Of a stretch of DNA of 64,000 bases, positions 38,564 to 48,575 are shown piece by piece. The translations under genes and the position numbers were made by a program. This stretch comes from Aromatoleum toluclasticum ATCC 700605 (GTDB lineage: Bacteria; Pseudomonadota; Gammaproteobacteria; Burkholderiales; Rhodocyclaceae). The stretch is from assembly GCF_000378245.1 (NCBI RefSeq), contig NZ_KB899491.1:434001-498000 (forward strand). The letters are read 5' to 3'. The notes under the pieces were generated by a model, which searched no databases, was not told the origin of the DNA, and worked only from the letters and a program-made list of their open reading frames with translations. How positions within the stretch are numbered: position 1 is the first letter of the stretch; every line of letters starts with the position of its first letter.

Positions 38564-39691
38564 ATGAGTCTTGCCGGTCGTCATGCAGTCGCCGTATCCC
38601 TCGCGCTCGCGTCGCCGGCCGTCCTGGCCCAAAGCCGGTACAACCTTCAGCCTCCTGCGACGGGCATCGCCGCGCAGATCTACGACATGCACACGCTCAT
38701 GTTGCTGATCTGCCTGCTCATCTTCGTGATCGTCTTCGGCGTGATGTTCTGGGCGGTGGTCCATCACCGCAAGTCGAAGGGAGCCGTCGCAGCCCATTTT
38801 CACGAGAACACCGCGGTGGAGATCGCCTGGACGGTGATCCCCATCCTCATCCTCCTCGGCATGGCCTGGCCGGCGACGAAGACCGTGCTGGAGATGAAGG
38901 ACACGCGCGACCCCGACATCACCATCAAAGCTACCGGCTACCAGTGGAAGTGGGGCTACGACTACCTGCAGGGCGAAGGGCAGGGCATCCGCTTCGTGTC
39001 CAATCTGTCGACGCCGCGCGAGCAGGTCGACGGCAAGAGCGCCAAGGGTGAGCACTACCTCGTCGAGGTCGACCACCCCGTCGTGGTCCCGGTCGGGAAG
39101 AAGGTCCGCGTGCTGACGACCGCGGCTGACGTGATCCATTCGTGGTGGCTGCCGGCCTTCGGCGTTAAGCAGGACGCCATCCCCGGCTTCATCCGCGACA
39201 GCTGGTTCCGTGCCGACAAGGAAGGCGTCTACCGCGGCAACTGCGCCGAGCTGTGCGGCAAGGACCACGGCTTCATGCCCATCGAGGTGCATGTCGTGTC
39301 GCAGCAGGCCTACAGCAAGTGGGTCGCCGACCAGCAGGCCGAGACAGCCGCTGCCGCAAGCGCGGGTGCGCGCGAATGGGGGCTGGCTGAACTTGTCGAG
39401 CACGGCGCAAAAGTCTTCGCTACGAACTGTGTCGCTTGCCATCAGGCCGACGGCAAGGGCCTGCCACCGGCCTTCCCGCCGCTCGACGGCTCGAAGGTCG
39501 TGCTCGGCGAGGCAGCCGGGCAGATCGCGGTGGTGCTCAACGGTCGTCCGGGAACGCCGATGGCGGCCTTCGGCAAGCTGCTGTCCGACGCCGACATCGC
39601 GGCCGTCATCACCTACACGCGCAACACCTGGAGCAACAAGACCGGTGAAGCCATCCAGCCCTCGCAGATCGCGGCGGCACGGGGCAAGTGA
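38564..39691 (+). CDS. coxB: cytochrome c oxidase subunit II with fused cytochrome c domain
   Basis: Subunit II (375 residues) passes electrons to subunit I. A leader (MSLAGRHAVAVSLALASPAV) precedes two membrane segments. The CuA site is the set CAELCGKDHGFM with an upstream His in VIHSWW. A C-terminal c-type cytochrome domain has the haem motif CVACH near residue 290 and a later Met in GTPMAAF, making this a caa3-type oxidase. ATG 38564 is chosen at the leader; no good ribosome site supports the earlier ATG. It is first in the oxidase operon. Confidence 0.95.
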   Translation: MSLAGRHAVAVSLALASPAVLAQSRYNLQPPATGIAAQIYDMHTLMLLICLLIFVIVFGVMFWAVVHHRKSKGAVAAHFHENTAVEIAWTVIPILILLGMAWPATKTVLEMKDTRDPDITIKATGYQWKWGYDYLQGEGQGIRFVSNLSTPREQVDGKSAKGEHYLVEVDHPVVVPVGKKVRVLTTAADVIHSWWLPAFGVKQDAIPGFIRDSWFRADKEGVYRGNCAELCGKDHGFMPIEVHVVSQQAYSKWVADQQAETAAAASAGAREWGLAELVEHGAKVFATNCVACHQADGKGLPPAFPPLDGSKVVLGEAAGQIAVVLNGRPGTPMAAFGKLLSDADIAAVITYTRNTWSNKTGEAIQPSQIAAARGK

Positions 39692-39746
39692 CGCCGGCCG
39701 AAGGCAGGCGAATCCGATAGCAGGACCGAATCGTCAAGGAGGCAGC

Positions 39747-41324
39747 ATGGCGGCAGTCATGTCCGATCACGCGCACGGCGCCCATCACGGCCCGACCGGC
39801 GTGATGCGCTGGATCACGACGACCAACCACAAGGACATCGGCACGATGTACCTGGTCTTCAGCTTCATCATGTTCCTCTCCGGGGGCGTGATGGCGCTGA
39901 CGATTCGGGCCGAACTGTTCCAGCCCGGCCTGCAGGTCGTTCGGCCCGAGTTCTTCAACCAGCTCACGACCATGCACGGCCTCGTGATGGTGTTCGGCGC
40001 CATCATGCCCGCCTTCGTCGGCTTCGCGAACTGGCAGATCCCGATGATGATCGGCGCCAGCGACATGGCTTTCGCGCGCATGAACAACTGGAGCTTCTGG
40101 CTGCTGCCGCCGGCTGCGCTCCTGCTCATCGGCTCCTTCTTCGTCCCCGGCGGCGCCACCGCGGCGGGCTGGACGCTCTACGCGCCGCTCTCGGTGCAGA
40201 TGGGCATGGGCATGGACATGGCGATCTTCGCGATCCACATCATGGGCCTGAGCTCCATCATGGGCGCGATCAACATCGTCGTGACCATCCTCAACATGCG
40301 CGCGCCCGGCATGACGATGATGAAGATGCCGCTCTTCTGCTGGACCTGGCTGATCACCGCCTACCTGCTCATCGCCGTGATGCCCGTGCTCGCCGGCGCC
40401 GTGACCATGGTGCTCGCCGACCGCCACTTCGGCACCAGCTTCTTCAGCGCCGCGGGCGGCGGCGACCCGGTCATGTACCAGCACATCTTCTGGTTCTTCG
40501 GCCACCCCGAGGTCTACATCATGATCCTCCCGGCCTTCGGCATCATCAGCCAGATCATCCCCACCTTCTCGCGCAAGCCCCTCTTCGGCTACGCATCGAT
40601 GGTGTACGCCACCGCGTCGATCGCGATCCTCTCCTTTAGCGTGTGGGCCCACCACATGTTCACCACCGGGATGCCAGCAGCCGGCCAGCTCTTCTTCATG
40701 TACGCGACCATGCTCATCGCCGTGCCCACCGGCGTGAAAGTGTTCAACTGGGTCGCGACGATGTGGCGCGGCTCGATGACCTTCGAGCCGCCGATGCTGT
40801 TCGCGGTCGGCTTCATCTTCGTGTTCACGATGGGCGGCTTCACCGGACTCATCTGCGCCATCGCCCCGATCGACATCCAGGTGCAGGACACCTACTACGT
40901 CGTCGCCCACTTCCACTACGTGCTCGTCGCCGGCAGCCTCTTCGCGCTCTTCGCCGGCGCCTACTACTGGCTGCCGAAGTGGACCGGCCACATGCCCGAC
41001 GAGCGCATCGGCAAAGTGCACTTCTGGTGCTCGCTCGTCTTCTTCAACGTCACCTTCTTTCCGATGCACTTCCTCGGGCTTGCCGGCATGCCGCGCCGCA
41101 TCCCCGACTACGCGCTGCAGTTCGCCGACTTCAACATGCTGGCCTCGATCGGCGCCTTCGGCTTCGGCCTCTCGCAGCTCATCTTCCTCTACGCCGTCGT
41201 GAAATGCGTGCGTGGCGGCGAAAAGGCCGCCGCACGCGCGTGGGAAGGCGCCGAAGGTCTGGAATGGACCGTCCCGTCGCCCGCACCGCACCACACCTTC
41301 GAAGAAGCGCCGGTGGTGAGATGA
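39747..41324 (+). CDS. coxA: cytochrome c oxidase subunit I
   Basis: The catalytic subunit (525 residues, about 12 membrane segments) holds haem a and the haem a3-CuB centre where oxygen is reduced. Recognisable motifs are TTNHKDIGTMYL, MHGLVMVFG, FWFFGHPEVYIMILPAFG (CuB His and the cross-linked Tyr) and WAHHMFTTGM. VVAHFHYVLVAG carries haem-binding His residues. AAGGAGG lies five bases before ATG 39747. It stands 55 bases after coxB. Confidence 0.97.
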   Translation: MAAVMSDHAHGAHHGPTGVMRWITTTNHKDIGTMYLVFSFIMFLSGGVMALTIRAELFQPGLQVVRPEFFNQLTTMHGLVMVFGAIMPAFVGFANWQIPMMIGASDMAFARMNNWSFWLLPPAALLLIGSFFVPGGATAAGWTLYAPLSVQMGMGMDMAIFAIHIMGLSSIMGAINIVVTILNMRAPGMTMMKMPLFCWTWLITAYLLIAVMPVLAGAVTMVLADRHFGTSFFSAAGGGDPVMYQHIFWFFGHPEVYIMILPAFGIISQIIPTFSRKPLFGYASMVYATASIAILSFSVWAHHMFTTGMPAAGQLFFMYATMLIAVPTGVKVFNWVATMWRGSMTFEPPMLFAVGFIFVFTMGGFTGLICAIAPIDIQVQDTYYVVAHFHYVLVAGSLFALFAGAYYWLPKWTGHMPDERIGKVHFWCSLVFFNVTFFPMHFLGLAGMPRRIPDYALQFADFNMLASIGAFGFGLSQLIFLYAVVKCVRGGEKAAARAWEGAEGLEWTVPSPAPHHTFEEAPVVR

Positions 41325-41375
41325 GCTCCCTCTGCCTCGCCACCCTCCGGACAAGCACCCACGCGAGCGGCGTGT

Positions 41376-41428
41376 CGGGTATCCGCGGCGCGGGCGAGGA
41401 CTGTCTGAGCCCGCAGAGCGGATACCCG
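41376..41428 (+). other. long-loop hairpin between coxA and the small assembly gene
   Basis: CGGGTATCCGC (41376-41386) and GCGGATACCCG (41418-41428) form a perfect 11-bp stem with a 31-base loop. No T-run follows. It may be a processing site or weak terminator that lowers expression of the assembly genes relative to coxBA. Confidence 0.5.
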
Positions 41429-41469
41429 GCGCGCCGCGGATTAAAGCCATAACCGTGTCAGTCCCGACG

Positions 41470-41607
41470 ATGACTGTCCCACAAGCGATGCCGCATCCCG
41501 ACCCCGTCCGCCGCGCCGCGAATCGCCGTGCCGCCCTGGTACTCGCGGCCGTCGCGCTCGCGTTCTTCGTCGCGGCACTCTTCAAGTTCAAGGGCCTCGC
41601 CCCATGA
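41470..41607 (+). CDS. cytochrome oxidase small assembly protein
   Basis: A 45-codon frame starts at ATG 41470 and ends in TGA 41605-41607, overlapping the ctaG start by four bases (ATGA). The peptide has a basic N-terminal third (PHPDPVRRAANRRA), one membrane segment (LVLAAVALAFFVAALF) and a short tail, KFKGLAP. Betaproteobacterial oxidase operons often carry such a tiny single-span protein between coxA and ctaG. Overlap and position support it strongly despite its size. Its role is probably in CuB or subunit I assembly alongside CtaG. Confidence 0.75.
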   Translation: MTVPQAMPHPDPVRRAANRRAALVLAAVALAFFVAALFKFKGLAP

Positions 41608-42167
41608 GCGCGCAAACCCGCATCGCAGCGGAAAACCGCCGCCTGCTCGTGCGCCTCGCCGTCGCCGCCGTCGTCATGTTCGGCTTCGGTTTCCTGCTCG
41701 TGCCCTTCTACGAGAAGATCTGCGAAGTCACCGGCATCAACAACCTGCTCAAGCCCGACGCCGCCGCCAACACCCAGGTCGACCTGACGCGCACCGTCAC
41801 CATCCAGTTCGACGCCAACATCCACGACCTGCCGTGGCAGTTCCGGCCGCTGCAGACCGAAATCAAGGTCCACCCCGGCGAACTCGCCACCGTCGCCTAC
41901 GAAGTCACCAACACCCGCAGCGAACCCGTCACCGGCCAGGCTGTCCCCAGCTACGGTCCGCAACTTGCCGGCCAGCACTTCCGCAAACTCGAATGCTTCT
42001 GCTTCGCCAAACAGACGCTCGCCGCAGGCGAAAGACGCACCATGCCCGTCGCCTTCGTCGTCGATCCCGGCCTGCCCGCGGACGTCAAGATCATCACGCT
42101 CTCCTACACCTTCTTCGAAATAGCCGGGCGCCGGGTCGCCGGTGACGGCGCGGGAGGCCGTTCGTGA
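41604..42167 (+). CDS. ctaG: cytochrome c oxidase assembly protein CtaG/Cox11
   Basis: CtaG delivers copper to the CuB site of subunit I. The 187-residue protein has one N-terminal membrane segment (VRLAVAAVVMFGFGFLLVPF), then VPFYEKICEVTGINN. The copper-binding KLECFCFAKQTL motif and MPVAFVVDP are present in the periplasmic domain. It is translationally coupled to the small assembly protein upstream. The next gene begins at GTGA over its stop. Confidence 0.95.
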   Translation: MSAQTRIAAENRRLLVRLAVAAVVMFGFGFLLVPFYEKICEVTGINNLLKPDAAANTQVDLTRTVTIQFDANIHDLPWQFRPLQTEIKVHPGELATVAYEVTNTRSEPVTGQAVPSYGPQLAGQHFRKLECFCFAKQTLAAGERRTMPVAFVVDPGLPADVKIITLSYTFFEIAGRRVAGDGAGGRS

Positions 42168-42415
42168 TCGCCATGCAGAAACTCGACCCGCGCGCCACGC
42201 CACCCCGCAACGATCCCGCCGCGCCGCCGCGCGCCGGCTTCCTCGCGACGCTGCGCGCCGTGCTGTGGTCCTTCATAGGCGTGCGTCGCCGCCACGACTA
42301 CGAACACGACGCCCGTTCGCTCGATCCGCGCGCCATAGTCGTCGCCGGCCTGCTCGCGGGGCTCGTGTTCGTGCTCACCCTCGTCGCCGTCGTGCGCCTG
42401 GTGGTCGGCTCTTAG
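42164..42415 (+). CDS. DUF2970 family small membrane protein
   Basis: An 83-residue protein with one C-terminal membrane segment (IVVAGLLAGLVFVLTLVAVV). The DUF2970 core GFLATLRAVLWSFIGVRRR, then DYEHD, is clear. Members occur in the oxidase operons of betaproteobacteria; the function is unknown. The GTG 42164 start overlaps ctaG by four bases. ATG 42173 is an alternative with GGGAGG sixteen bases upstream. Confidence 0.85.
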   Translation: MIAMQKLDPRATPPRNDPAAPPRAGFLATLRAVLWSFIGVRRRHDYEHDARSLDPRAIVVAGLLAGLVFVLTLVAVVRLVVGS

Positions 42416-42441
42416 GGAATGGAAGAGGAGGGAGTACGCAC

Positions 42442-43293
42442 ATGACGCAAACCTTCGAAAAATACTTTGTCCCAGAACCGTCGAAGTACCCGATCTTCGG
42501 CTCGATCGCGCTGCTGCTCTTCGGCAGCGGTGCCGCGATGTGGCTCAACGGCGTCAAGGCCGGGCCGTGGATCTTCTTTCTCGGCATCGCCGTGCTCGTC
42601 ATCATGCTGTTCGGCTGGTTCGGCCAGGTCGTGCACGAGTCCGAGGGCGGCAAGTACGGCCGCAAGGTCGATCGCTCCTTCCGCTGGTCGATGGGCTGGT
42701 TCATCTTCTCCGAGGTCATGTTCTTCGCCGCCTTCTTCGGCGCGCTGTTCTATGCCCGCGTCCTCGCCGTGCCCTGGCTCGCCACCGGCGACACCATGGA
42801 ACTGCTGTGGCAGGGCTTCGCGGGCGGCTGGCCCACGGCCGGCCCCGACAAGCCCGACCCCTTCACGCCGATGACCGCCTGGGGCATTCCCGCCCTCAAC
42901 ACCCTCATCCTGCTCAGCTCCGGCGCAACCCTCACCTGGGCGCACCACGGCCTGCGCCACGAGAAGCGCGGCCAGCTCAAGCTCGGTCTGATGATCACGA
43001 TCCTGCTCGGCGTGCTCTTCCTCAGCCTGCAGATCTACGAATACCGCCACGCCTATGCCGAACTCAACCTGCGCCTCGACACCGGCATCTACGGCTCCAC
43101 CTTCTACTTCCTCACCGGCTTTCACGGCATGCACGTCACGGTCGGCGCCATCATGCTCACGGTGATGCTCGGCCGCGCGCTGGCCGGCCATTTCACGCCC
43201 GACAGCCACTTCGGCTTCGAGGCTGCCGCGTGGTACTGGCACTTCGTCGACGTCGTATGGCTGATGCTGTTCCTCGTCGTCTACCTGCTGTAA
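42442..43293 (+). CDS. coxC: cytochrome c oxidase subunit III
   Basis: Subunit III (283 residues, seven hydrophobic segments) stabilises subunit I. Signatures are GWFIFSEVMFFAAFFGALFY, NTLILLSSGATLTWAHHGL, FHGMHVTVGAIMLTVML and AAWYWHFVDVVWLMLFLVVY. AGGAGGGAG lies before ATG 42442. It is followed only 13 bases later by the SURF1 gene; the twin-span DUF2909 gene found here in some relatives is absent. Confidence 0.96.
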   Translation: MTQTFEKYFVPEPSKYPIFGSIALLLFGSGAAMWLNGVKAGPWIFFLGIAVLVIMLFGWFGQVVHESEGGKYGRKVDRSFRWSMGWFIFSEVMFFAAFFGALFYARVLAVPWLATGDTMELLWQGFAGGWPTAGPDKPDPFTPMTAWGIPALNTLILLSSGATLTWAHHGLRHEKRGQLKLGLMITILLGVLFLSLQIYEYRHAYAELNLRLDTGIYGSTFYFLTGFHGMHVTVGAIMLTVMLGRALAGHFTPDSHFGFEAAAWYWHFVDVVWLMLFLVVYLL

Positions 43294-43306
43294 CCGGCCG
43301 CACCGA

Positions 43307-44035
43307 ATGAGCCTGCGTCCTGCCGCCCGCCTGCATCCCGTGCCGCTTCTCGCGGGCGTGGCGCTTGCGCTACTCACGCTGCAACTGGGCAACTGGCAGA
43401 CGCGCCGCGCAGCGGAAAAGGCCGAACTGCAGGCCGAATACCGCGCCGCGGCCGAGCGCCCCGCCCAGCCCCTCGGTTCAACGCCCCCCTCCGAGTGGCA
43501 AAGTCTCGAACTCCGCGGCGAATGGCTCCCAGGGCGCAGCATCCTGATCGACAACCGCGTCCACGAGGGACGCGCGGGCTACCATGTCTTCACGCCGCTG
43601 CAGCTCAAAGGGCAGGGGGGCGTGGTGCTGGTCAACCGCGGCTGGATCGGGGCCGGCGCCGACCGCTCGCAACCGCCCCCCCGGATCGCCAATCCGCCTG
43701 GCGAGACCGCCGTCACCGGCCGAGTGCGTCATCCCGGCGAAAAGCCCTTCATGCTCGCTGCGGATTCACCCTCGGGTAGTGTCTGGCAGACGCTGGATCT
43801 CGCCCGCTACCGTAGCGAAACGCGACTGCCCGTGGCCGACTTCTACCTGCAGCAGACCAGCCCCGCCGACGACGGCCTGATCCGCAACTGGCCCGAGCCC
43901 GACGCCGGCATCGAGCGCCACCGCGGCTATGCCCTCCAGTGGTACGCCCTCGCGGCGCTCGCGGCAGCCCTCACCCTGTGGTACCTGTGGAACGCCTTCC
44001 GGAGTCCCCGGCATGACCAGCGCAAGCCTCTCTGA
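43307..44035 (+). CDS. SURF1-family oxidase assembly protein
   Basis: A 242-residue inner-membrane protein with one span at each end (about 11-28 and 208-230), as in Surf1/Shy1, which helps haem a insertion into subunit I. Core motifs are LGNWQTRRAAEK, LRGEWLPGRSILIDNR, GYHVFTPLQL, VVLVNRGWIG and RGYALQWYALA. Its 3' end overlaps the next gene by 23 bases. Confidence 0.93.
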   Translation: MSLRPAARLHPVPLLAGVALALLTLQLGNWQTRRAAEKAELQAEYRAAAERPAQPLGSTPPSEWQSLELRGEWLPGRSILIDNRVHEGRAGYHVFTPLQLKGQGGVVLVNRGWIGAGADRSQPPPRIANPPGETAVTGRVRHPGEKPFMLAADSPSGSVWQTLDLARYRSETRLPVADFYLQQTSPADDGLIRNWPEPDAGIERHRGYALQWYALAALAAALTLWYLWNAFRSPRHDQRKPL

Positions 44036-44744
44036 GCCCTCGCCAGCCCCCGCCCCGGACGTCGTCGCGCGCGCCCGTGCCGGACGCCGCACGCTAGCGC
44101 TGCTCGCCTTCGTCTGCGTGCTGCCTGTCCTCGCCTCCTATTTCGCCTATTACGTTTGGCAGCCGGAAGGGCGGGCCAACTACGGCGAACTGCTCGTTCC
44201 CGCTGCCTTGCCCGAAGCCGTGTTGCCGGGCGTCCCAGGTCAGCCCGATTTCGCGCGCAAGGAACTTGAAGGCCGCTGGACCCTGCTGTTCGCCGCGTCC
44301 GGCGCATGCGACCGCGCCTGTGCGGATGCCCTGTACCTGATGCGCCAGTCGCGCCTTGCGCAGGGCGAGGAGATGGAGCGCGTCGCGCGCCTGTGGCTGC
44401 TCTCCGACGCCGCGACGCCTGCTGCCGAACTGCTCGCGGCGCACGACGGATTGCGCCTTGCCCGCGCCGCGCCGGCATGGCTCGCGCAATTGCCCGCCGC
44501 CGAGCGCGGACGCCATGTCTATCTGGTCGACCCGCGCGGCAACGTGATGATGCGTTTCCCCGAGAGCGCCGAACCGCGCCGCGTCATCAAGGACTTGCAA
44601 CGCCTGCTCAAGTATTCCGCCCTCGGGCGGGGGCAAACGTCCCGTCTTGCCGCCCGGCAACCGGAAACCGCTCGGGCTGAGCCTGTCGACGCCCCGCGGA
44701 GCTTCAGCCCTTCGATAGGCTCAGGGCGAACGGGTGGAGGCTGA
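44013..44744 (+). CDS. SCO/thioredoxin-like oxidase-associated membrane protein
   Basis: A 243-residue protein with one N-terminal membrane span (TLALLAFVCVLPVLASYFAYY) and a periplasmic thioredoxin-like domain. FAASGACDRACADALYLM holds a CxxxC pair like the copper site of SCO proteins, and HVYLVDPRGNVMMRFP follows. It probably helps CuA assembly or thiol reduction. The last 25 or so residues (from ETARAEPVDAPRSF) are encoded by a dispersed repeat, so the native protein likely ended earlier. It overlaps SURF1 by 23 bases. Confidence 0.8.
   Translation: MTSASLSEPSPAPAPDVVARARAGRRTLALLAFVCVLPVLASYFAYYVWQPEGRANYGELLVPAALPEAVLPGVPGQPDFARKELEGRWTLLFAASGACDRACADALYLMRQSRLAQGEEMERVARLWLLSDAATPAAELLAAHDGLRLARAAPAWLAQLPAAERGRHVYLVDPRGNVMMRFPESAEPRRVIKDLQRLLKYSALGRGQTSRLAARQPETARAEPVDAPRSFSPSIGSGRTGGG
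44671..44733. repeat. dispersed ~65-bp inverted repeat, copy 2
   Basis: This copy reads CTCGGGCTGAGCCTGTCGA near its left end and ends AGGCTCAGGGCGAACGGG. It lies within the 3' end of the SCO-like gene and supplies its final codons before the TGA at 44742-44744. Confidence 0.7.
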
Positions 44745-44747
44745 TTG

Positions 44748-45794
44748 ATGACCGCCTACCGCCGCCTGATTCTTCTCGCACTTGCGCTCGCGACCCTCGT
44801 CGTCGTGTTCGGCGCCTACGTCCGGTTGTCCGATGCCGGTCTGGGATGTCCCGACTGGCCCGGCTGCTACGGCCAGTTCAGCCCCCTTCACGCCGCCGCC
44901 GACATCCGCGAGACCCACGCCGCCGACCCCCAGGGGCCGGTCAGCCTCCCGAAGGCGTGGAAGGAAATGATCCATCGCTACCTCGCCGCCACGCTCGGCC
45001 TGCTCATCCTCGCCATCGCGCTCCTCGCCTGGCGCCGCCGCGGCGCCCCGGGAGCCGCCCCGCGGCTTGCCGCAGCCCTCGTCGGCGTCGTTATCTTCCA
45101 GGGCTTGCTCGGCAAATGGACCGTCACGCTGCTTCTCAAGCCCGCCATCGTCACGGCCCACCTCCTGGGCGGGCTCACCACCCTCGCGCTGCTCGCCTGG
45201 CTTGCCTTGCACGCCCGCGCGGGGGCGCAAGTCGAAGTCCCGCGCGGCCCCATCTCACTGATCACCCTCGCGCGTGCGGCATTCGCCCTGCTCGCGGTGC
45301 AGATTGCGCTCGGTGGCTGGACCAGCACCAACTACGCCGCGCTCGCCTGCACGGACTTCCCCACCTGCCAGGGCAGCCTCTGGCCCGCGGCCGACTACGC
45401 GAATGCCTTCCATGTCGTGCGCGAGCTCGGCATGACCGCCGACGGCGAAGTGCTCCCGCTGGCGGCGCTCACCGCTATCCACTGGTCGCATCGTATCGGC
45501 GCCCTGCTTGCCGCCACGGTGCTCGCGGCGCTTGCCGGATCACTGCTGCGCCGCTCCGTGACCCGTCATCTTGGCGCCGTCCTGCTGGCCGCGCTCGCCG
45601 CCCAGCTCGCCCTCGGTATCGCCAACGTCGTGTCCGGGCTTCCGCTGCCACTCGCGGTCGCTCACAACGCCGGCGCTGCGGTGCTGGTCATCGTGATGGT
45701 CTGGATCACCCACAGCCTCCGCGGGGTCCGCGTTCCCGCATCGGCTGCGCACAGGAGGGAAGGCCATGCCGGCCGCGAAAATTCTTACGCCTGA
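44748..45794 (+). CDS. ctaA: haem A synthase (COX15/CtaA)
   Basis: CtaA converts haem O to haem A for the oxidase. The 348-residue protein has about eight membrane segments. Motifs are [23 protein letters not shown] (split here: [15 protein letters not shown]), [12 protein letters not shown] with the haem-ligand His, and [29 protein letters not shown] and [12 protein letters not shown] follow, giving paired His and Cys positions. ATG 44748 is used; TTG 44745 is just upstream. Its 3' end overlaps ctaB by 29 bases. Confidence 0.94.
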   Translation: MTAYRRLILLALALATLVVVFGAYVRLSDAGLGCPDWPGCYGQFSPLHAAADIRETHAADPQGPVSLPKAWKEMIHRYLAATLGLLILAIALLAWRRRGAPGAAPRLAAALVGVVIFQGLLGKWTVTLLLKPAIVTAHLLGGLTTLALLAWLALHARAGAQVEVPRGPISLITLARAAFALLAVQIALGGWTSTNYAALACTDFPTCQGSLWPAADYANAFHVVRELGMTADGEVLPLAALTAIHWSHRIGALLAATVLAALAGSLLRRSVTRHLGAVLLAALAAQLALGIANVVSGLPLPLAVAHNAGAAVLVIVMVWITHSLRGVRVPASAAHRREGHAGRENSYA

Positions 45795-46674
45795 ATCGCA
45801 CGCCGCAACAGCCCGCCTGCACGCCTTCTACGTGCTGACGAAGCCGCGCGTGAATTCGCTGATCGTCTTCTGCGCGATCATCGGCATGTTCCTCGCCATC
45901 CCCGACGGCCTGCCGTCACCTGCCATCGTGCTTGCCGCCACTGTCGGCATCGCATGTGTCGCCGGTGCCGCGGCGGCGATGAACTGCCTGATCGAAGCGC
46001 ATATCGACGCCCGCATGACGCGCACCTGCGGGCGCCCCCTGCCGCGCGGCGAGCTCACTCCGCGCGAAACGTTCGCGTTCGCAGGCGCGCTCGGCGGCAG
46101 CGGCCTTTTGATCCTGCACCAGCTCGTCAATCCGCTCACGATGTGGCTCACGCTCGCCACCTTCGTCGGCTACGCGGTCATCTACACCATCTTCCTCAAG
46201 CCGCGCACGCCGCAGAACATCGTCATCGGCGGCGCCTCCGGCGCCATGCCTCCGGTGCTTGGCTGGGCGGCCGTCAGCGGCGAGGTCAGCGCCGATGCGC
46301 TGCTCCTCTTCCTCATCATCTTCGCGTGGACCCCGCCGCACTTCTGGTCCCTCGCGCTCTACCGCAGTGCCGACTACGCGCGCGCCGGACTGCCGATGCT
46401 GCCCGTCACCCACGGCTCCGAATTCACACGCCTGTCGGTGCTGCTGTATACATGCATCCTCTTCGGCGTCACGCTGCTGCCGTTCGCGACGCGCATGAGC
46501 GGCGTTCCCTACCTTGTCGCCGCGATCACGCTCGGCGGCTGCTTTCTTGGGCGCGCATGGGGCTTGTACGTCGACTACAGCGACGCCCGCGCGCGACGCA
46601 CCTTCCGCTTCTCCATCCTGTATCTGTTCTTGCTCTTCGCGGCCCTGCTGGCGGATCATTACCTGCGTTTCTGA
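45766..46674 (+). CDS. ctaB: protohaem IX farnesyltransferase (haem O synthase)
   Basis: CtaB (CyoE family) attaches a farnesyl group to haem B, giving haem O for CtaA. The 302-residue UbiA-type membrane protein has about nine spans. The prenyl-binding motif is [20 protein letters not shown], followed by [20 protein letters not shown] and [18 protein letters not shown]. The ATG at 45766 overlaps ctaA by 29 bases, so the two steps of haem A synthesis are coupled. Confidence 0.95.
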   Translation: MPAAKILTPESHAATARLHAFYVLTKPRVNSLIVFCAIIGMFLAIPDGLPSPAIVLAATVGIACVAGAAAAMNCLIEAHIDARMTRTCGRPLPRGELTPRETFAFAGALGGSGLLILHQLVNPLTMWLTLATFVGYAVIYTIFLKPRTPQNIVIGGASGAMPPVLGWAAVSGEVSADALLLFLIIFAWTPPHFWSLALYRSADYARAGLPMLPVTHGSEFTRLSVLLYTCILFGVTLLPFATRMSGVPYLVAAITLGGCFLGRAWGLYVDYSDARARRTFRFSILYLFLLFAALLADHYLRF

Positions 46675-46705
46675 TTCACGCCCTATCAACCGGCTGCCGG
46701 AATAC

Positions 46706-46785
46706 CGTTCGGGCTGAGCCCTTCGAGGCTGCTGAGCACAGCTCCGTCGGGGCTTGGCGATCGCCCTTCGACGGGGCGGAACGGA
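46706..46785. repeat. dispersed inverted repeat, copy 3 (diverged)
   Basis: The left end reads CGTTCGGGCTGAGCCCTTCG. The right half, with CCCTTCGACGGGGCGGAACGG, is more diverged and longer than in the other copies. It occupies the ctaB-sco1 gap. Confidence 0.55.
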
Positions 46786-46825
46786 CACGTATTTCATTGC
46801 TGCCTTAACCGTTTGTCCAGGAAAG

Positions 46826-47419
46826 ATGCTTCGCGCCCTGATCGTCGCCGCAACCCTCGCAGTCGCGAGCCTCGCTGCCTGCTCCAACCCGTCCGCCACG
46901 ACCACCTTCCGCGCCACCGACATCACCGGCGCGGACTACGGCAAGGGATTCGCACTATCCGACCACACCGGCGCGCAGCGCACGCTCGCCGACTTCCGCG
47001 GCAAGGTCGTCACACTGTTCTTCGGCTATACGCAGTGCCCGGACGTGTGTCCCACGAATCTCGCGACGATGGCCGAGGTCATGCGCCAGCTCGGTCCCGA
47101 CGCGGAGCGCCTGCAGGTGCTCTTCGTCACCGTTGACCCGGAGCGCGACACGCAGCAACTCCTCGCCCAGTACATCCCGGCCTTCGATCCGCGCTTCATC
47201 GCGCTGCGCGGCGACGCCGCCCAGACGACGGCGGTCGCCAAGGAATTCCGCGTTTTCTACCAGAAGAGCGGCGACACGTCGGGCAGCAGCTACACGGTGG
47301 ATCACTCGACCGGCACCTACGTCTTCGACTCCACGGGCCGCGTCCGGCTGTATGTGAAGCACGGCGAAACGGCAGACAACATCACCGCGGACATCCGCAC
47401 GCTGCTCGCCGCGAAATGA
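46826..47419 (+). CDS. sco1: SCO1/SenC-family copper chaperone lipoprotein
   Basis: A 197-residue protein with a lipoprotein signal: the lipobox LAAC places the lipid-bearing Cys at residue 19. The thioredoxin-like domain has the copper-binding FFGYTQCPDVCPTNL motif and the distal His in YTVDHSTGTYVFD. SCO proteins load CuA in subunit II. It closes the oxidase cluster. ATG 46826 is chosen as it gives the signal peptide; the region before it is repeat sequence. Confidence 0.95.
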   Translation: MLRALIVAATLAVASLAACSNPSATTTFRATDITGADYGKGFALSDHTGAQRTLADFRGKVVTLFFGYTQCPDVCPTNLATMAEVMRQLGPDAERLQVLFVTVDPERDTQQLLAQYIPAFDPRFIALRGDAAQTTAVAKEFRVFYQKSGDTSGSSYTVDHSTGTYVFDSTGRVRLYVKHGETADNITADIRTLLAAK

Positions 47420-47590
47420 ACCGGAAACCCGCTTCCTTCGCGCGGTTCGGCGAGCCGCCGTCGAGTCCGGTCACCGAGAGATGACCGGAAGCTGATCGCC
47501 AGTTTCGGTCCCCTTCAATGCGGAGGGTGACCGCATCAGCGCTTGTCGTCGGATTGCCTGTGGAAACCTATGGGGAGGGACGGATCCGTA

Positions 47591-47619
47591 GGGCGGGAGG
47601 AGCGAAGCACATCCCGCCC
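47591..47619. repeat. hairpin element between sco1 and rpoH
   Basis: GGGCGGGA (47591-47598) and TCCCGCCC (47612-47619) form an 8-bp stem with a 13-base loop. The sequence GTAGGGCGGGAGGAGCGAAG resembles a hairpin type dispersed in many proteobacteria. It sits between convergent genes in a 280-bp gap with no other visible feature. Confidence 0.5.
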
Positions 47620-47699
47620 CGCGCGCGGACTTGCCGCGGCTGCAATCCCCGTCGATTCGCGCCTGCGGCCGATCCACGAATCCCGGCCGCAACAAGACC

Positions 47700-48548
<849 letters not shown>

Positions 48549-48575
48549 GTACGGTATTCCTCCATGCGCGTGATT

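Noticed and set aside
39609-42203. Long minus-strand frame opposite coxA and ctaG
   Set aside because: It is antisense to highly conserved oxidase genes and rich in His, Glu and Asp, as expected from reversed membrane-protein codons. There is no ribosome site or homology.
47420-47590. Small plus-strand frames between sco1 and rpoH
   Set aside because: They lack ribosome sites and recognisable motifs and lie in a convergent gap with a dispersed hairpin, so no gene is called.
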